DNA of 64,000 bases from Vibrio crassostreae (GTDB lineage Bacteria; Pseudomonadota; Gammaproteobacteria; Enterobacterales; Vibrionaceae): positions 620,001-684,000 of the forward strand of contig NZ_AP025477.1 of assembly GCF_024347415.1 (NCBI RefSeq). Direction: 5' to 3'. How positions within the stretch are numbered: position 1 is the stretch's first letter; every line of letters begins with the position of its first letter. Shown here piece by piece: positions 45,708 to 55,213 of the stretch. The translations under genes were made by a program, and so were the position numbers. The notes beneath the pieces are model-generated. The model did not search any database. It was not told where the DNA came from and saw only the letters and a list, made by a program, of their open reading frames with translations.

Positions 45708-46721
45708 ATGAATGTTTTAGTTACAGGTGGCATGGGTTACATTGGTAGCCATACAAGTATCCAGATGATCAACGCAGGTATGACGCCTGTACTTTTTGAT
45801 AGCTTGTACAACAGCAAACCAAGCGTTTTAGAACGTATCGAAAAAGTATCGGGCGTTCGTCCCAACTTCATTGAAGGTGACGTTCGTGATAAAGCGCTTT
45901 TGACTGAAACAATGAAGCAACACAACATCGAAGCGGTTATCCATTTTGCGGGTCTAAAAGCCGTCGGAGAGTCTGTGGAAAAGCCTCTTGAATACTACGA
46001 TAACAACGTAAACGGCACGTTAGTTCTTGTTGATGCAATGCGTGATGCGGGTGTAAAAACCTTGGTATTCAGCTCTTCAGCGACAGTCTACGGCGATCCA
46101 GCAAGTGTTCCAATTACTGAAGACTTTCCAACAAGCGCTACCAACCCATATGGTCGTAGTAAATTAATGGTTGAAGAGTGCTTAACCGATTTCCAAAAAG
46201 CCAATCCGGATTGGAGCATTACACTGCTGCGTTACTTTAACCCAGTAGGTTCACACCCAAGTGGTGAGCTAGGTGAGGATCCACAAGGTATTCCAAATAA
46301 CCTAATGCCATTTGTATCTCAAGTCGCTGTTGGCCGCCGTGAGTTTCTATCTGTGTTTGGTAGCGATTATCCAACAAAAGACGGAACTGGCGTTCGCGAT
46401 TACATCCACGTAATGGATCTATCTGATGGTCACATTGCAGCGCTTGAGAAAGTAGGGCGCAAAGACGGTCTTCATATCTACAACCTTGGTACGGGTAACG
46501 GTTCAAGTGTATTGGACATGGTTAAAGCGTTTGAGAAAGCGAGCGGTAAAGATATCCCTTACAAGCTTGTGGAGCGTCGTCCTGGTGACATCGCTGAATG
46601 TTGGGCAGATCCTGCTAAAGCTCAGAAAGAACTCGGCTGGAATGCTACACGTACACTGACTGAAATGACTGAAGATACATGGCGCTGGCAGTCAACCAAT
46701 CCTGATGGTTTCCCTGGTTGA
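45708..46721 (+). CDS. galE: UDP-glucose 4-epimerase GalE
   Basis: 337 residues; the NAD-binding GGMGYIGSHT (7-16), catalytic Ser in FSSSATVYG (about 124) and YGRSK (Tyr/Lys pair, about 149) identify a short-chain epimerase of the GalE family, which interconverts UDP-glucose and UDP-galactose for envelope sugars. It stands apart from galK/galT here. AAGGTC-type ribosome site; own terminator. Confidence 0.94.
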   Translation: MNVLVTGGMGYIGSHTSIQMINAGMTPVLFDSLYNSKPSVLERIEKVSGVRPNFIEGDVRDKALLTETMKQHNIEAVIHFAGLKAVGESVEKPLEYYDNNVNGTLVLVDAMRDAGVKTLVFSSSATVYGDPASVPITEDFPTSATNPYGRSKLMVEECLTDFQKANPDWSITLLRYFNPVGSHPSGELGEDPQGIPNNLMPFVSQVAVGRREFLSVFGSDYPTKDGTGVRDYIHVMDLSDGHIAALEKVGRKDGLHIYNLGTGNGSSVLDMVKAFEKASGKDIPYKLVERRPGDIAECWADPAKAQKELGWNATRTLTEMTEDTWRWQSTNPDGFPG

Positions 46722-46748
46722 TCTAGTTGTTTCATGAATAGTTAACTT

Positions 46749-46779
46749 ACAAAAAGATGCTTTAGGGCATCTTTTTTGA
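46749..46779 (+). terminator. rho-independent terminator of galE
   Basis: AAAAAGATGC TTTAGG GCATCTTTTTT. Confidence 0.9.
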
Positions 46780-46889
46780 TCTAAATCGAATAAAAAGTAA
46801 ATTAGTGGTTAAAAAGTATCATTCTGTATCTGTTGTGTTATCATGCACGCGAATTATATGTTTAATGTTAATTTTCTTTGGAGTTAATC

Positions 46890-46964
46890 ATGGAACTAGG
46901 TCTAATCATCACTTTCATCATTGCTGCAGCAGTAATGGTTAAGAAAGAAATGGCAGAGAAGTAA
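46890..46964 (+). CDS. 24-residue putative small membrane peptide
   Basis: ATG with TTTGGAGTTAATC upstream, encoding MELGLIITFIIAAAVMVKKEMAEK: one hydrophobic helix and a basic/acidic tail. It has its own intergenic promoter space (46780-46880) and was once followed by the terminator now split by the insertion sequence. Function unknown; the ribosome site and clean architecture make it a credible gene. Confidence 0.6.
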   Translation: MELGLIITFIIAAAVMVKKEMAEK

Positions 46965-47006
46965 TTTCACTTTATCCCTTTTTGATACAATTTTTAGTGA
47001 AATAAT

Positions 47007-47016
47007 AAAAGCCAGC
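47007..47016. terminator. left half of an interrupted bidirectional terminator
   Basis: AAAAGCCAGC here pairs with GCTGGCTTTT at 48451-48460. Without the insertion sequence and its ATT duplication the site reads as one 25-base terminator with a 5-base ATTTA loop, placed between the small peptide gene and hutA. Confidence 0.75.
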
Positions 47017-47065
47017 ATTTGAACTGACCCCCAATAGTTGGACACCAATTATTGGGGGTCTTTTT

Positions 47066-47575
47066 ATGTCCAAATATAGCCGAGAGCTAAAATGTATCAT
47101 TGCTAAGCAATACTTAGATGGCACGTCATCTCTCTACTTAGCCAAACAATATTCAATTTCGTCAAGACAGATTCGGTATTGGGCTCAAGTGTTTGCCATC
47201 CACGGCACTGCTTCATTTTTACCAACTAAGCATGCTGCTACTGCTCAGACAAAACGAAAAGCATTGAATTTAATGTGGACGAATGAATGGTCTCTCACGC
47301 ACACTAGCGCTGTATTAAACCTCTCATCCCCTGGGATACTCTCTGTCTGGCTCAAACGATTTAATGAGCTGGGTATCAAAGGGCTCAAAATGCGCCAGAA
47401 AGGAAGACCCTCAATGAAACAGCAACCTCAACGTACCACTAAGCCTGATAATGAAATGACGCTTGAGGAGCTAAAAGAGGAGTTGGTCTACTTACGAACC
47501 GAGAATGCCGTTCTAAAAAAGTTGGAAGAGTTGGAGCAGGAAAAAAACCGTCGAACAAAGAAAAAGCGGTCATAG
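47066..47575 (+). CDS. IS3-family transposase OrfA
   Basis: 169 residues with an N-terminal helix-turn-helix (YSRELKCIIAKQYLDGTSS...YSISSRQIRYW), a second HTH-like repeat and a C-terminal leucine-zipper coiled coil (LEELKEELVYLRTENAVLKKLEELE), the DNA-binding part of IS3 transposases. Near its end A-AAA-AAC (47542-47548) is a canonical -1 slippery heptamer leading into OrfB. Confidence 0.93.
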   Translation: MSKYSRELKCIIAKQYLDGTSSLYLAKQYSISSRQIRYWAQVFAIHGTASFLPTKHAATAQTKRKALNLMWTNEWSLTHTSAVLNLSSPGILSVWLKRFNELGIKGLKMRQKGRPSMKQQPQRTTKPDNEMTLEELKEELVYLRTENAVLKKLEELEQEKNRRTKKKRS

Positions 47576-48414
47576 CTCTAACTCTTAAAGGCAAGTACCC
47601 ACTAAAGCACTTACTGCACACTCTACAGCTGGCAAAAAGTGTCTTTTATTATCAGGCTCAAACGAGCAAGCGCCCAAATAGCTACGAACGTGAGCTGCGG
47701 TTGATAAAGTCAATTTATCATGAACATAAGGGTCGATACGGCTACCGCCGTATTCACTTGGAACTAAAAAATCAGGGGGTCGTGCTTAATCACAAAACGG
47801 TTCAAAGACTTATGGCTCAGCTGAACCTTAAATCGACAGTCAGGATTAAAAAGTATCGTTCATACCGAGGAGAGTCTGGAACAGCAGCTCCCAACGTGCT
47901 TGAAAGAGATTTTAGTGCGACTCAACCCGACGAAAAGTGGGTAACTGATGTCACGGAGTTCAAAGTCAAAGAGCAGAAAGTATACTTGTCTCCCATTGTC
48001 GACTTGTTTACTCAGGAAGTGGTTGCTTATAGAGTGGCCCAAAATGCCTGCTTGCCGCTTGTCACGGATATGCTGACGGAGGCTATATCAAAGCTGAAAC
48101 CCAACTCAAAGCCAATTATACACAGCGATCAAGGTTGGCAATATCGCCATCGACAGTATCAGAAAAAGGTAGCGGAGAGTGGGTTAACGCAAAGCATGTC
48201 GAGAAAAGGTAACTGCTTGGATAATGCGGTTGCTGAAAACTTTTTTGCTTTACTCAAAACAGAGATGTATCACAACCAAAGCTTTGAAGATGCAGATGCT
48301 CTGATAGAGCAAATTAAAGAATACATCGAGTACTACAATACCAAACGTATAAAAGTGAAACTAAAAGGCCTGACTCCGATAGAATATCGAACTCAGGCCT
48401 TGAAAGCCGCTTAA
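47548..48414 (+). CDS. IS3-family transposase OrfB (made by -1 frameshift from OrfA)
   Basis: The frame is open from before the slippery site; the coordinates give the part after it. It has the HTH_21 segment (HKGRYGYRRIHLEL) and the rve integrase core with Asp (VTDVTEF), Asp (IHSDQGWQY) and Glu (DNAVAENFFALLK), 35 residues between the last two in IS3 style. No good separate start codon exists, so the active transposase should be the OrfAB fusion. Confidence 0.92.
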   Translation, partial: PSNKEKAVIALTLKGKYPLKHLLHTLQLAKSVFYYQAQTSKRPNSYERELRLIKSIYHEHKGRYGYRRIHLELKNQGVVLNHKTVQRLMAQLNLKSTVRIKKYRSYRGESGTAAPNVLERDFSATQPDEKWVTDVTEFKVKEQKVYLSPIVDLFTQEVVAYRVAQNACLPLVTDMLTEAISKLKPNSKPIIHSDQGWQYRHRQYQKKVAESGLTQSMSRKGNCLDNAVAENFFALLKTEMYHNQSFEDADALIEQIKEYIEYYNTKRIKVKLKGLTPIEYRTQALKAA

Positions 48415-48450
48415 CAGAAATGTCCAACTTTACGGGGTCACTTCAATTTA

Positions 48451-48460
48451 GCTGGCTTTT
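48451..48460. terminator. right half of the interrupted terminator
   Basis: GCTGGCTTTT, the partner arm of 47007-47016. It lies 30 bases downstream of the hutA stop on the reverse strand, so hutA has lost an intact terminator and its transcripts may run antisense into the insertion sequence. Confidence 0.75.
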
Positions 48461-48489
48461 TAGTATCTGCAATTCAGGTTTTTAACGAA

Positions 48490-50637
48490 TTAGAATTCGT
48501 ATTTAGCTGAAATACCGTAGTTTCTTTCCGCTTGTGAGTTCTCTTTATAAAGCTCATCATCGCCGCGAATGTCGTTCCAACGGTAGTACTCTTCGTTAGT
48601 TAAGTTGAATACACCACCACGAATAGTAAGATCTTTCATTGGCTTGTAGTAAGCTGTCAGGTCAACAACCGTAGCACTCGGAAGCTCAGCTTGATCAGCG
48701 TTGCCGCCGCTTTCGTCCTCGAAGTTGATGTCTGAACCAGACTTGCTAGCTGTGTAGTTTAACTTAAGGCTAGTACCCCAGTTTTGGTTTGGCGCATCAT
48801 AGTTAAGACCAAATACTGCATTCCAAGGATTCACACTGTTTAGCGCATTTCCGTTACCGTCTTCGCCTTCAGTGTAAGACGCCACGAAATGAGTTGAAAT
48901 ACCTGCAGGTGCGCCCACTAAAACATCCCAAAGTAACGTGTTAGAGAATTCAACACCCTTAATTGTTGCTGAATCTAAGTTAACGTTAGAGTAGTGTGTG
49001 GTACCACCAACTTTCTTCGTTACCACAGTTTCAATGAAATCATCGTAATCACTGTAATAAGCCGCAATTTCAGATGAAGAAGCCTGAGTATTATGACGGT
49101 AACCTAGCTCGTAAGAGATACTGGTTTCAGACTTAAGATCCGGGTTTGGGTCATTTACGTAACCATGTCCTGGGTTGTCATACGTGTAGTACAGTTCATC
49201 GAAAGAAGGGGCTCTAAAGCCTTGGCTAATTTGGCCAAAGATGGTGCCTGTATCAGTAAGTTTGTATGTTGAGCCTAAACGTCCAGTCACCGCGGAATCT
49301 GAGAAATCAGTTAACGATTCTGCCGTATTGTTGCCTGGATCCGTTGAGAAGTAGTCAAATCGAACACCTGGAGTAACAACAAGTTTGTCGTTCATTAGGC
49401 TAATTTCGTCTTGTACAAACAGACCAAATTTCTGCTCTTTAGCATCAGGAGTGTATACATAAAGCTGGTCATCAGTAGCAGGATCAGAGTTGTACTCCAT
49501 GTTTGTATTGCTAATGTCACTATGTGTATATGTCGCACCGTAAACTAGGTAATGGTTGTTAATCTCTTTATCTAACTGCGTTTCGATCTCAAGCTTATCT
49601 TCTGTGTATTCATAATCTTTGGTTTGCAAGTTATCGTTGTTGGCTGGCACCCAAGGTTGCATACCTGGACCCGCTGGCTTAAAGCGCTTCGTCACACCAT
49701 TTTCTTCCTTAGAAATGTATGACACTTTGCTCGTCACTGTGTCAGCGATAGCGCCATCTGCGAACCAAATGTGCTTAATAGCGAAGCGATTTTGTGTTGT
49801 GTCATCAGCACCAGTATAGCTATCGTAACTTGAGTGGTAGATGTCAGAGTCTGAAGTATCTTTGATTAGCTCAGCTAAAAACTCGATACGATGGCTTTCA
49901 TTCAATTGATATTGCAGTTTTACCAATAGGTTATCTGCTGATGTGTCTTGATCTTCTACCGCGTAATTTTCTAAGTTATTCGAGTCGCGGAAGTTTTGAA
50001 GCTCTTCACCGTCACGGCGCGTGTAGGCAACCAATGTTTCAAGATCACCAAATCGATTAGCTAATGCAACATGCTCACTGAACGAGTTATCTTCTGAAGA
50101 GTAAGACAGTTTCGCTTGTCCACCGAAGTTTTCGCCATCTTTCAAGAAGTCAGAAGGGTCTTTAGTTTCGAAAGCAACAACACCACCAATAGCGTCACTT
50201 CCGTGTAAACTTGAAGCAGCGCCTTTGATGATTTCAACGCTTTTTAACATGTCGGGATCGATTGAAATACCGCTAGAGTTGATAAATGCATAAGGGCCAC
50301 CATCAAATGAACCTGGTTGCGACGAGCCATCTACTAAGATCTTGACGCGTTTACCTTCCATGCCACGAATGTTGATGGTTTGTGCACCTTGGCGAGAGCT
50401 TGAGTTCATCGTTACACCCGGAGTGTATTCGAAGATTTCATTCACATCTTTCGCCATATTTTCTTCAATTTGCTTATCCGAGATGACAGTAACAGAAGCT
50501 GCTGTATTGATAAGTGTTTGATTAGTACGAGTCGAAGATACAACAACCTCGTCAAATAGGGCATAATCTTCAGCAAAGGCTGATGTTGATGAAAGCGCTA
50601 AAACGATTGAAGCAGAGAGTAGGGATTGCTTATACAT
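48490..50637 (-). CDS. hutA: TonB-dependent heme/hemoglobin receptor HutA
   Basis: 715 residues: signal peptide (SIVLALSSTSAFAE), TonB-box region (DEVVVSSTRT), plug (NIRGMEGKRVKILVDGSSQPG...), and barrel with the heme-receptor FRAP motif followed by an NPDL element (FRAPSFDELYYTYDN...NPNPDLKSETS), ending in KYEF. It imports heme iron under iron limitation. A Fur-box candidate lies about 60 bases upstream, and a LysR gene is divergent, the order known for hutA in V. cholerae as I remember it. Confidence 0.92.
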   Translation of the reverse strand: MYKQSLLSASIVLALSSTSAFAEDYALFDEVVVSSTRTNQTLINTAASVTVISDKQIEENMAKDVNEIFEYTPGVTMNSSSRQGAQTINIRGMEGKRVKILVDGSSQPGSFDGGPYAFINSSGISIDPDMLKSVEIIKGAASSLHGSDAIGGVVAFETKDPSDFLKDGENFGGQAKLSYSSEDNSFSEHVALANRFGDLETLVAYTRRDGEELQNFRDSNNLENYAVEDQDTSADNLLVKLQYQLNESHRIEFLAELIKDTSDSDIYHSSYDSYTGADDTTQNRFAIKHIWFADGAIADTVTSKVSYISKEENGVTKRFKPAGPGMQPWVPANNDNLQTKDYEYTEDKLEIETQLDKEINNHYLVYGATYTHSDISNTNMEYNSDPATDDQLYVYTPDAKEQKFGLFVQDEISLMNDKLVVTPGVRFDYFSTDPGNNTAESLTDFSDSAVTGRLGSTYKLTDTGTIFGQISQGFRAPSFDELYYTYDNPGHGYVNDPNPDLKSETSISYELGYRHNTQASSSEIAAYYSDYDDFIETVVTKKVGGTTHYSNVNLDSATIKGVEFSNTLLWDVLVGAPAGISTHFVASYTEGEDGNGNALNSVNPWNAVFGLNYDAPNQNWGTSLKLNYTASKSGSDINFEDESGGNADQAELPSATVVDLTAYYKPMKDLTIRGGVFNLTNEEYYRWNDIRGDDELYKENSQAERNYGISAKYEF

Positions 50638-50697
50638 CTGATAGTTACCTTAATTCCATAGTATTATCTTGATTTGCGAAAGATAATATTGGATCTA

Positions 50698-50724
50698 AAT
50701 GATAATTACTATTATTTGCATTTA
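50698..50724 (-). promoter_or_regulatory. Fur-box candidate upstream of hutA
   Basis: AAATGATAATTACTATTATTTGCATTT is a near-palindrome of the Fur type (TGATAAT-x-ATTATCA core with mismatches), 60 bases before the hutA start. Expected to repress hutA when iron is plentiful. Confidence 0.7.
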
Positions 50725-50861
50725 AATAATTTTCAATCTTATCAACTAGTTCATAATTAACACTCTTAAATGACTGTATTAAAAAGATTTTTACAGTTCC
50801 ATTCATAACCTGAATGCTTCTGTTTTTGTGATTCAAGTCTCATTTATAAAGTAGGAAAGCT

Positions 50862-51749
50862 ATGCATAGTCCAATAACACTTGAAGCATTACACATATTA
50901 GATGCCATTGATCGTCGTGGGAGTTTCGCAGCTGCAGCGAATGAACTGGACCGAGCACCTTCTTCATTGAGTTATCAAATCCAGAAGTTAGAACAAGACT
51001 TGGATATCATGATTTTCGACCGCTCAGGACACCGCGCCAATTTCACTGAAGCGGGGCGGTTAATATTAGAGCAAGGTAGGATCATTCTGGGTGCCACTGA
51101 ACAACTCGTTAACGATGCGAGTATTCTTGCTAACGGTTGGGAGTTGGATTTAACCATTGCTTTCGATGGCATTATTCCGATTGCTAATTTCTTCTCGTTA
51201 GTCGATGAACTAGGGAAAATCAGCAAAACACGCGTTCGCTTACAAGAAGAGATCTTAGCTGGATGCTGGGAATCACTCACCGATGGTCGTGCTGACCTGC
51301 TTGTTTGCCCGAAACTCGACACCATCCCGAACGATATGAAAAGTGACGTAATCGGCAAGATGGAAATGGTATGGGTCGCGGCATCAAACCACTACGTTCA
51401 CAAGCGTTCTGGCGAGTTTGACCAAAAGGCTAGAGAAAGTTACAGGGTAATTGCAATCGCAGATACTGCACGCGATCAACCCGCTTTAAGTCGAAACATT
51501 CTAGAGAAGCAACCTCGTTTAACCGTGACAAGTTTCCCTGCAAAGGTTGAAGCTCTGACAAGTGGATTAGGGATTGGCACCTTGCCGAGTAGTATTGCTA
51601 AGCCGCTGATTGAATCTGGCGTACTACAGCAGATTTCGGGTACAGAACCACAGCCGATCGATATCGTCATGGCTTGGCGACGTAACAAAATGGGCGACGC
51701 CAAGTCTTGGTGTATCCAACATCTTAAAAAGACATGGGCGTTAAAGTAA
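50862..51749 (+). CDS. LysR-family transcriptional regulator, divergent from hutA
   Basis: 295 residues: winged helix at about 6-65 (LHILDAIDRRGSFAAAANELDRAPSSLSYQIQKLE) and a substrate-binding-like effector domain. It is divergent from hutA but such neighbours often control other genes; its target is unknown. Its 3' end overlaps the convergent acetyltransferase gene by 9 bases, so neither has a terminator there. Confidence 0.9.
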   Translation: MHSPITLEALHILDAIDRRGSFAAAANELDRAPSSLSYQIQKLEQDLDIMIFDRSGHRANFTEAGRLILEQGRIILGATEQLVNDASILANGWELDLTIAFDGIIPIANFFSLVDELGKISKTRVRLQEEILAGCWESLTDGRADLLVCPKLDTIPNDMKSDVIGKMEMVWVAASNHYVHKRSGEFDQKARESYRVIAIADTARDQPALSRNILEKQPRLTVTSFPAKVEALTSGLGIGTLPSSIAKPLIESGVLQQISGTEPQPIDIVMAWRRNKMGDAKSWCIQHLKKTWALK

Positions 51750-54422
51750 CGGTAACACCATATCTGCAGTACCGTCTTCAAAACTGATATCTAGCTTAAA
51801 ACCGAGCTTTTGAGCTAGTGTCAGCATCCCTCTATTGGTTGGCATCGTCATACCCGACATCTGTTTAGTCTGCTTTGCTCGGCAGTAATCGATAACTTTC
51901 GTCATCAGAATACGACCTAAGCCGACACCTTTCAGATCGGAACGTATCAGAATCGCAAACTCGGCATCGGTGTTCTCTGGGTTAATCAGCGCTCTCGATA
52001 CACCGATGATTGCAGGAACCCCTTGTTCTTCACGCACCACAACAAAGGCGATCTCTCTATCGAAATCAATCTGAGTAAAATTAGCCAACGCTTCATGATT
52101 GAACTCACCGACATCACTAAAGAAACGTTTATAAAGATCCTCTTTAGATACGCGATTAATAAAGTCAGCATGGAGCGGTTCATCTTCGGGCAGAATAGGG
52201 CGTAACAACACTTCGGTTCCATCTTTTAGCTGGATACGTTCTTCAAGCTCGACTGGGTAAGGGCGAATGGCCAACCTTTCTTGCGGGTCTCCTTCGTAAG
52301 CTTTCAATATGATATCGGCATCTAAGATCGTGAACTTGTCTCCGTTGGCCAGTACTGGATGGATATCTAAATCATGTATTTCAGGGCAATCAACGACCAT
52401 CTGCGATATACGAACCAATAATTCAGAAAGGCCCTCTATATCAATCGGGTTAGGGAGCTTTTGTAGGCGAATCTTGCCACTTTTTATCGCTCGAATAATC
52501 AAGTAGCGCGCCAGTGTCATGTTGAGCGGTGGGAAAGCAGCGGCCGCATCAATCGATTCATCCCACTCCGAACCACCTTGTCCAAGTAAAATGATTGGGC
52601 CAAAGGTTTCATCGGTTGTTACTTTGACTCGTAGCTCTTGGCCACCCGCGAGCTTGGCCATACCTTGAATTAACAAGCCGTGGATGTGAGCTGTAGGGAA
52701 GGATAGTTGAGAACGATCGAGAATTGCCTGAGCAGCATTGGCAACTTCACTGCTGTTTCGTAAATTGAGCATCACACCTTGAACGTCTGACTTGTGTGCA
52801 ATGTCTGGCGAACGAAGTTTTACGGCAACCGGATAACCAATTGTTTCTGCAATGTGTACCGCTTCACTTGGGTCAGAAGCAATCCATGTCGGTAGCACAT
52901 CGAGGTTAAAACTCTTGAAAAACTGGCTATTTTGGTGAGTATCAAGGCTAACTGTGTCTTTATCCAGTAGTTGTCGTTCTATCCAACTTTTCGCATCTGC
53001 TAGATCTTCAATATGTACTTTTTCTGCCGTGGTAGGCGTTTCCATTAACTGACGTTGGTTTCGTCTGTACTCGACTAAGTGCATGAATGCGACCACTGAG
53101 CTTTCAGGCGTTCGATAGGTCGGGAAACCCGCTTCGGTAAACAGCTTTCGCGCTGGCCTAGCTGTTAACTCACCAGACCAATTCGTCAGGATGTTAAAGC
53201 GCTTGTGGCGAGGGTGCTTCTTAATCGCTTCAATAATTCGTTCAGCCGTTCTAGCGGAATGTGCAATCGCAGAAGGGCTATGCATGATAAGAATCGCATC
53301 CGCTTCATCGCCATCGAGTAAGATGTTTATGGTATCGATATAACGCTGATCACCAGCATCACCAACAATATCGATAGGATTGCTGTGAGACCAACTAGAT
53401 GGCAACACCTTGTTCAACTTATCAAGAGTCTCTTGTGAAAACTCTGCGAGCTTGCCACCGCGGTCAAATAGCGTATCCACGGCCATAATCGCAGGGCCGC
53501 CACCGTTGGTAACAATAGCCAAACGCTCACCACGCAATGGTACTGAATGAGTCAGTGTCTCTACCGCAGCAAACAATTCATGTAAGTTCTTAACTCGCAA
53601 CATACCACTACGGCGAATCGCGGAATCGTAGATAATATCTAAAGTATCGGCACCACCGGTGTGTGCCATTGCGGCCGCTCGCCCTTTCGCTGTTCGTCCG
53701 CCTTTTAGCACTAGAATTCGTCTGTTGCGCGATGCCGCACGCGCTGCAGAAATAAAGCGCCTCGCATCAGTAATGCTGTCTACATAAAGTAATATCGCTT
53801 CGGTGTGAGAATCGGTACTCAGATAATCCAATAACTCCGAGAATTCGATGTCACTGCCATTACCTATAGAGATAAACGCCGAAAAACCGATCTCTTTGTC
53901 ATTAGCCCAATCGAGAATCGTGGTACACACAGCTGCAGACTGAGAAACAAAGGCGATCTTACCGGGTAATGCTGTCACAGGAGAGAATGAGGCGTTTAAA
54001 TTTAACCAAGGGACAATTACTCCCAAACTATTGGAACCTAACACTCGAATGTTGTGTTTTTTGGCAATCGCTAGGCATCGTTCATCATACGTCTCACCAT
54101 TATCGCTTTCTTGCTGCATGTCGGAAGAAAGCACAATGACAGAGGCTATACCTTTCTCGGCTAGTTCTTTAAAAATGGCGACATTACGGGTCGCATTGGT
54201 ACATAAAATGGCAAGGTCAGGAACGATCGGTAGCGACAAAATGTTTTTATAAGAGAGTACGCCTGCCACAGAGTCATATTTTGGCGTAACTGGCATCACT
54301 GCACCTTTAAAATCCCCGTGCAACAAATTGTTCATGACGATATACCCTGCACGCGTTTCTCGTTGAGAAGCACCAACAACAGCGATTGAACGGGGTTTAA
54401 GTAGGGGATCAAGATGATTCAT
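51741..54422 (-). CDS. PatZ/YfiQ-type protein acetyltransferase (acyl-CoA synthetase-like + GNAT)
   Basis: 893 residues. Order: CoA-binding domain (SIAVVGASQRETRAGYIV), succinyl-CoA-ligase-like domain (IAFVSQSAAVCTTILDW), ATP-grasp domain (GYPVAVKLRSPDIAHKSDVQGV), and a C-terminal GNAT domain (about 740-893; LKGVGLGRILMTKVIDYCRAK). PatZ acetylates metabolic enzymes such as acetyl-CoA synthetase; the synthetase part is catalytically dead in PatZ but senses acetyl-CoA. The ATG at 54422 is best placed for AGGAT; 54428 is also possible. Confidence 0.9.
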   Translation of the reverse strand: MNHLDPLLKPRSIAVVGASQRETRAGYIVMNNLLHGDFKGAVMPVTPKYDSVAGVLSYKNILSLPIVPDLAILCTNATRNVAIFKELAEKGIASVIVLSSDMQQESDNGETYDERCLAIAKKHNIRVLGSNSLGVIVPWLNLNASFSPVTALPGKIAFVSQSAAVCTTILDWANDKEIGFSAFISIGNGSDIEFSELLDYLSTDSHTEAILLYVDSITDARRFISAARAASRNRRILVLKGGRTAKGRAAAMAHTGGADTLDIIYDSAIRRSGMLRVKNLHELFAAVETLTHSVPLRGERLAIVTNGGGPAIMAVDTLFDRGGKLAEFSQETLDKLNKVLPSSWSHSNPIDIVGDAGDQRYIDTINILLDGDEADAILIMHSPSAIAHSARTAERIIEAIKKHPRHKRFNILTNWSGELTARPARKLFTEAGFPTYRTPESSVVAFMHLVEYRRNQRQLMETPTTAEKVHIEDLADAKSWIERQLLDKDTVSLDTHQNSQFFKSFNLDVLPTWIASDPSEAVHIAETIGYPVAVKLRSPDIAHKSDVQGVMLNLRNSSEVANAAQAILDRSQLSFPTAHIHGLLIQGMAKLAGGQELRVKVTTDETFGPIILLGQGGSEWDESIDAAAAFPPLNMTLARYLIIRAIKSGKIRLQKLPNPIDIEGLSELLVRISQMVVDCPEIHDLDIHPVLANGDKFTILDADIILKAYEGDPQERLAIRPYPVELEERIQLKDGTEVLLRPILPEDEPLHADFINRVSKEDLYKRFFSDVGEFNHEALANFTQIDFDREIAFVVVREEQGVPAIIGVSRALINPENTDAEFAILIRSDLKGVGLGRILMTKVIDYCRAKQTKQMSGMTMPTNRGMLTLAQKLGFKLDISFEDGTADMVLPLL

Positions 54423-54638
54423 AGACATATCCTAGCAATGAACGTAAGTTCATCGTAACTTACTTTGCACTCACGGGTTGATGGCAAATTCACCGAATTA
54501 AGATGAATAAGCAGGCACTGCATAAAGTTTGTGAAATAGGTCACCCACTAATGGTGTATAATCTCAAAGTTAACTTGATTCTAAACCGACGTATCGGCAT
54601 GATTTATAGTAATTATTATTAAGGATATAGAGCTTTCC

Positions 54639-55202
54639 ATGAAAAAATTTGCAATTGTGACTTTGCCACTGCTCTTGGCTGCATGTGTATCTGACGACTA
54701 CGTTACCAATGTCACTTCAGATAGTTATCAAGAAGAATACAAAACGGCCAAAGTTGAAGCTCCAGTTGTATCTCAATCTGAGCAAACAGGCGTTGTTGAA
54801 GAAAACGTTGTCAACGTGATCAGAACTGAACCTGTTGAACAGAAAGTCACTCAAACGACTCAAGCGAAGCCAGTTGCAGTAGTGACAGGCCCAACCAAGA
54901 AACAGCAAGACATGAATCAGCGTTTTGGTTACACAGTTCAAGTTGTTGCTGTTGGCAGCCAAAGTAAAGTCGATTCTTTCGTGAAAATGCTACCTACGAG
55001 TTCTCAACCAGTTTGGGAAAACTACAAAATGGTTAACGGTACCAAATGGTTCACCGTACTTTACGGTGACTACGCAACGCGCTTAGACGCTAAAAAGGCA
55101 ATCTCAACACTGCCGAACACTTTCCAAAACTTGAAGCCGTTCGTTAAGAGCATTGATGACATCAAGAACTCTGAATACCCAACGCTTAACAAGTTGAACT
55201 AA
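54639..55202 (+). CDS. SPOR-domain lipoprotein
   Basis: 187 residues: a lipobox signal peptide (IVTLPLLLAAC, Cys16), a low-complexity acidic/Gln-Val linker (about 30-90) and a C-terminal SPOR domain (FGYTVQVVAVGSQSKVDSFVKML...WFTVLYGDYATRLDAKKAI). SPOR binds denuded glycan at the septum; so this is a probable envelope or division protein. Own terminator. Confidence 0.87.
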   Translation: MKKFAIVTLPLLLAACVSDDYVTNVTSDSYQEEYKTAKVEAPVVSQSEQTGVVEENVVNVIRTEPVEQKVTQTTQAKPVAVVTGPTKKQQDMNQRFGYTVQVVAVGSQSKVDSFVKMLPTSSQPVWENYKMVNGTKWFTVLYGDYATRLDAKKAISTLPNTFQNLKPFVKSIDDIKNSEYPTLNKLN

Positions 55203-55213
55203 GTTTTGATTCA

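Larger units (their letters stand above)
47020..48445 (+). mobile_element. IS3-family insertion sequence (IS150-like group), intact
   Basis: 1426 bp. Terminal inverted repeats match at 22 of 25 positions (TGAACTGACCCCCAATAGTTGGACA left; TGAAGTGACCCC...AGTTGGACA as reverse complement on the right). A 3-bp target duplication ATT flanks it (47017-47019, 48446-48448). It has two overlapping frames joined by a -1 frameshift, and the full DDE triad, so it looks active. It inserted in the loop of a terminator hairpin. Confidence 0.92.

Noticed and set aside
50645..50836. A 63-codon reverse frame directly upstream of hutA (possible leader peptide)
   Set aside because: It runs through the Fur-box candidate and the AT-rich promoter region, its composition follows base content, and the ribosome-site context is poor; most likely a chance frame.
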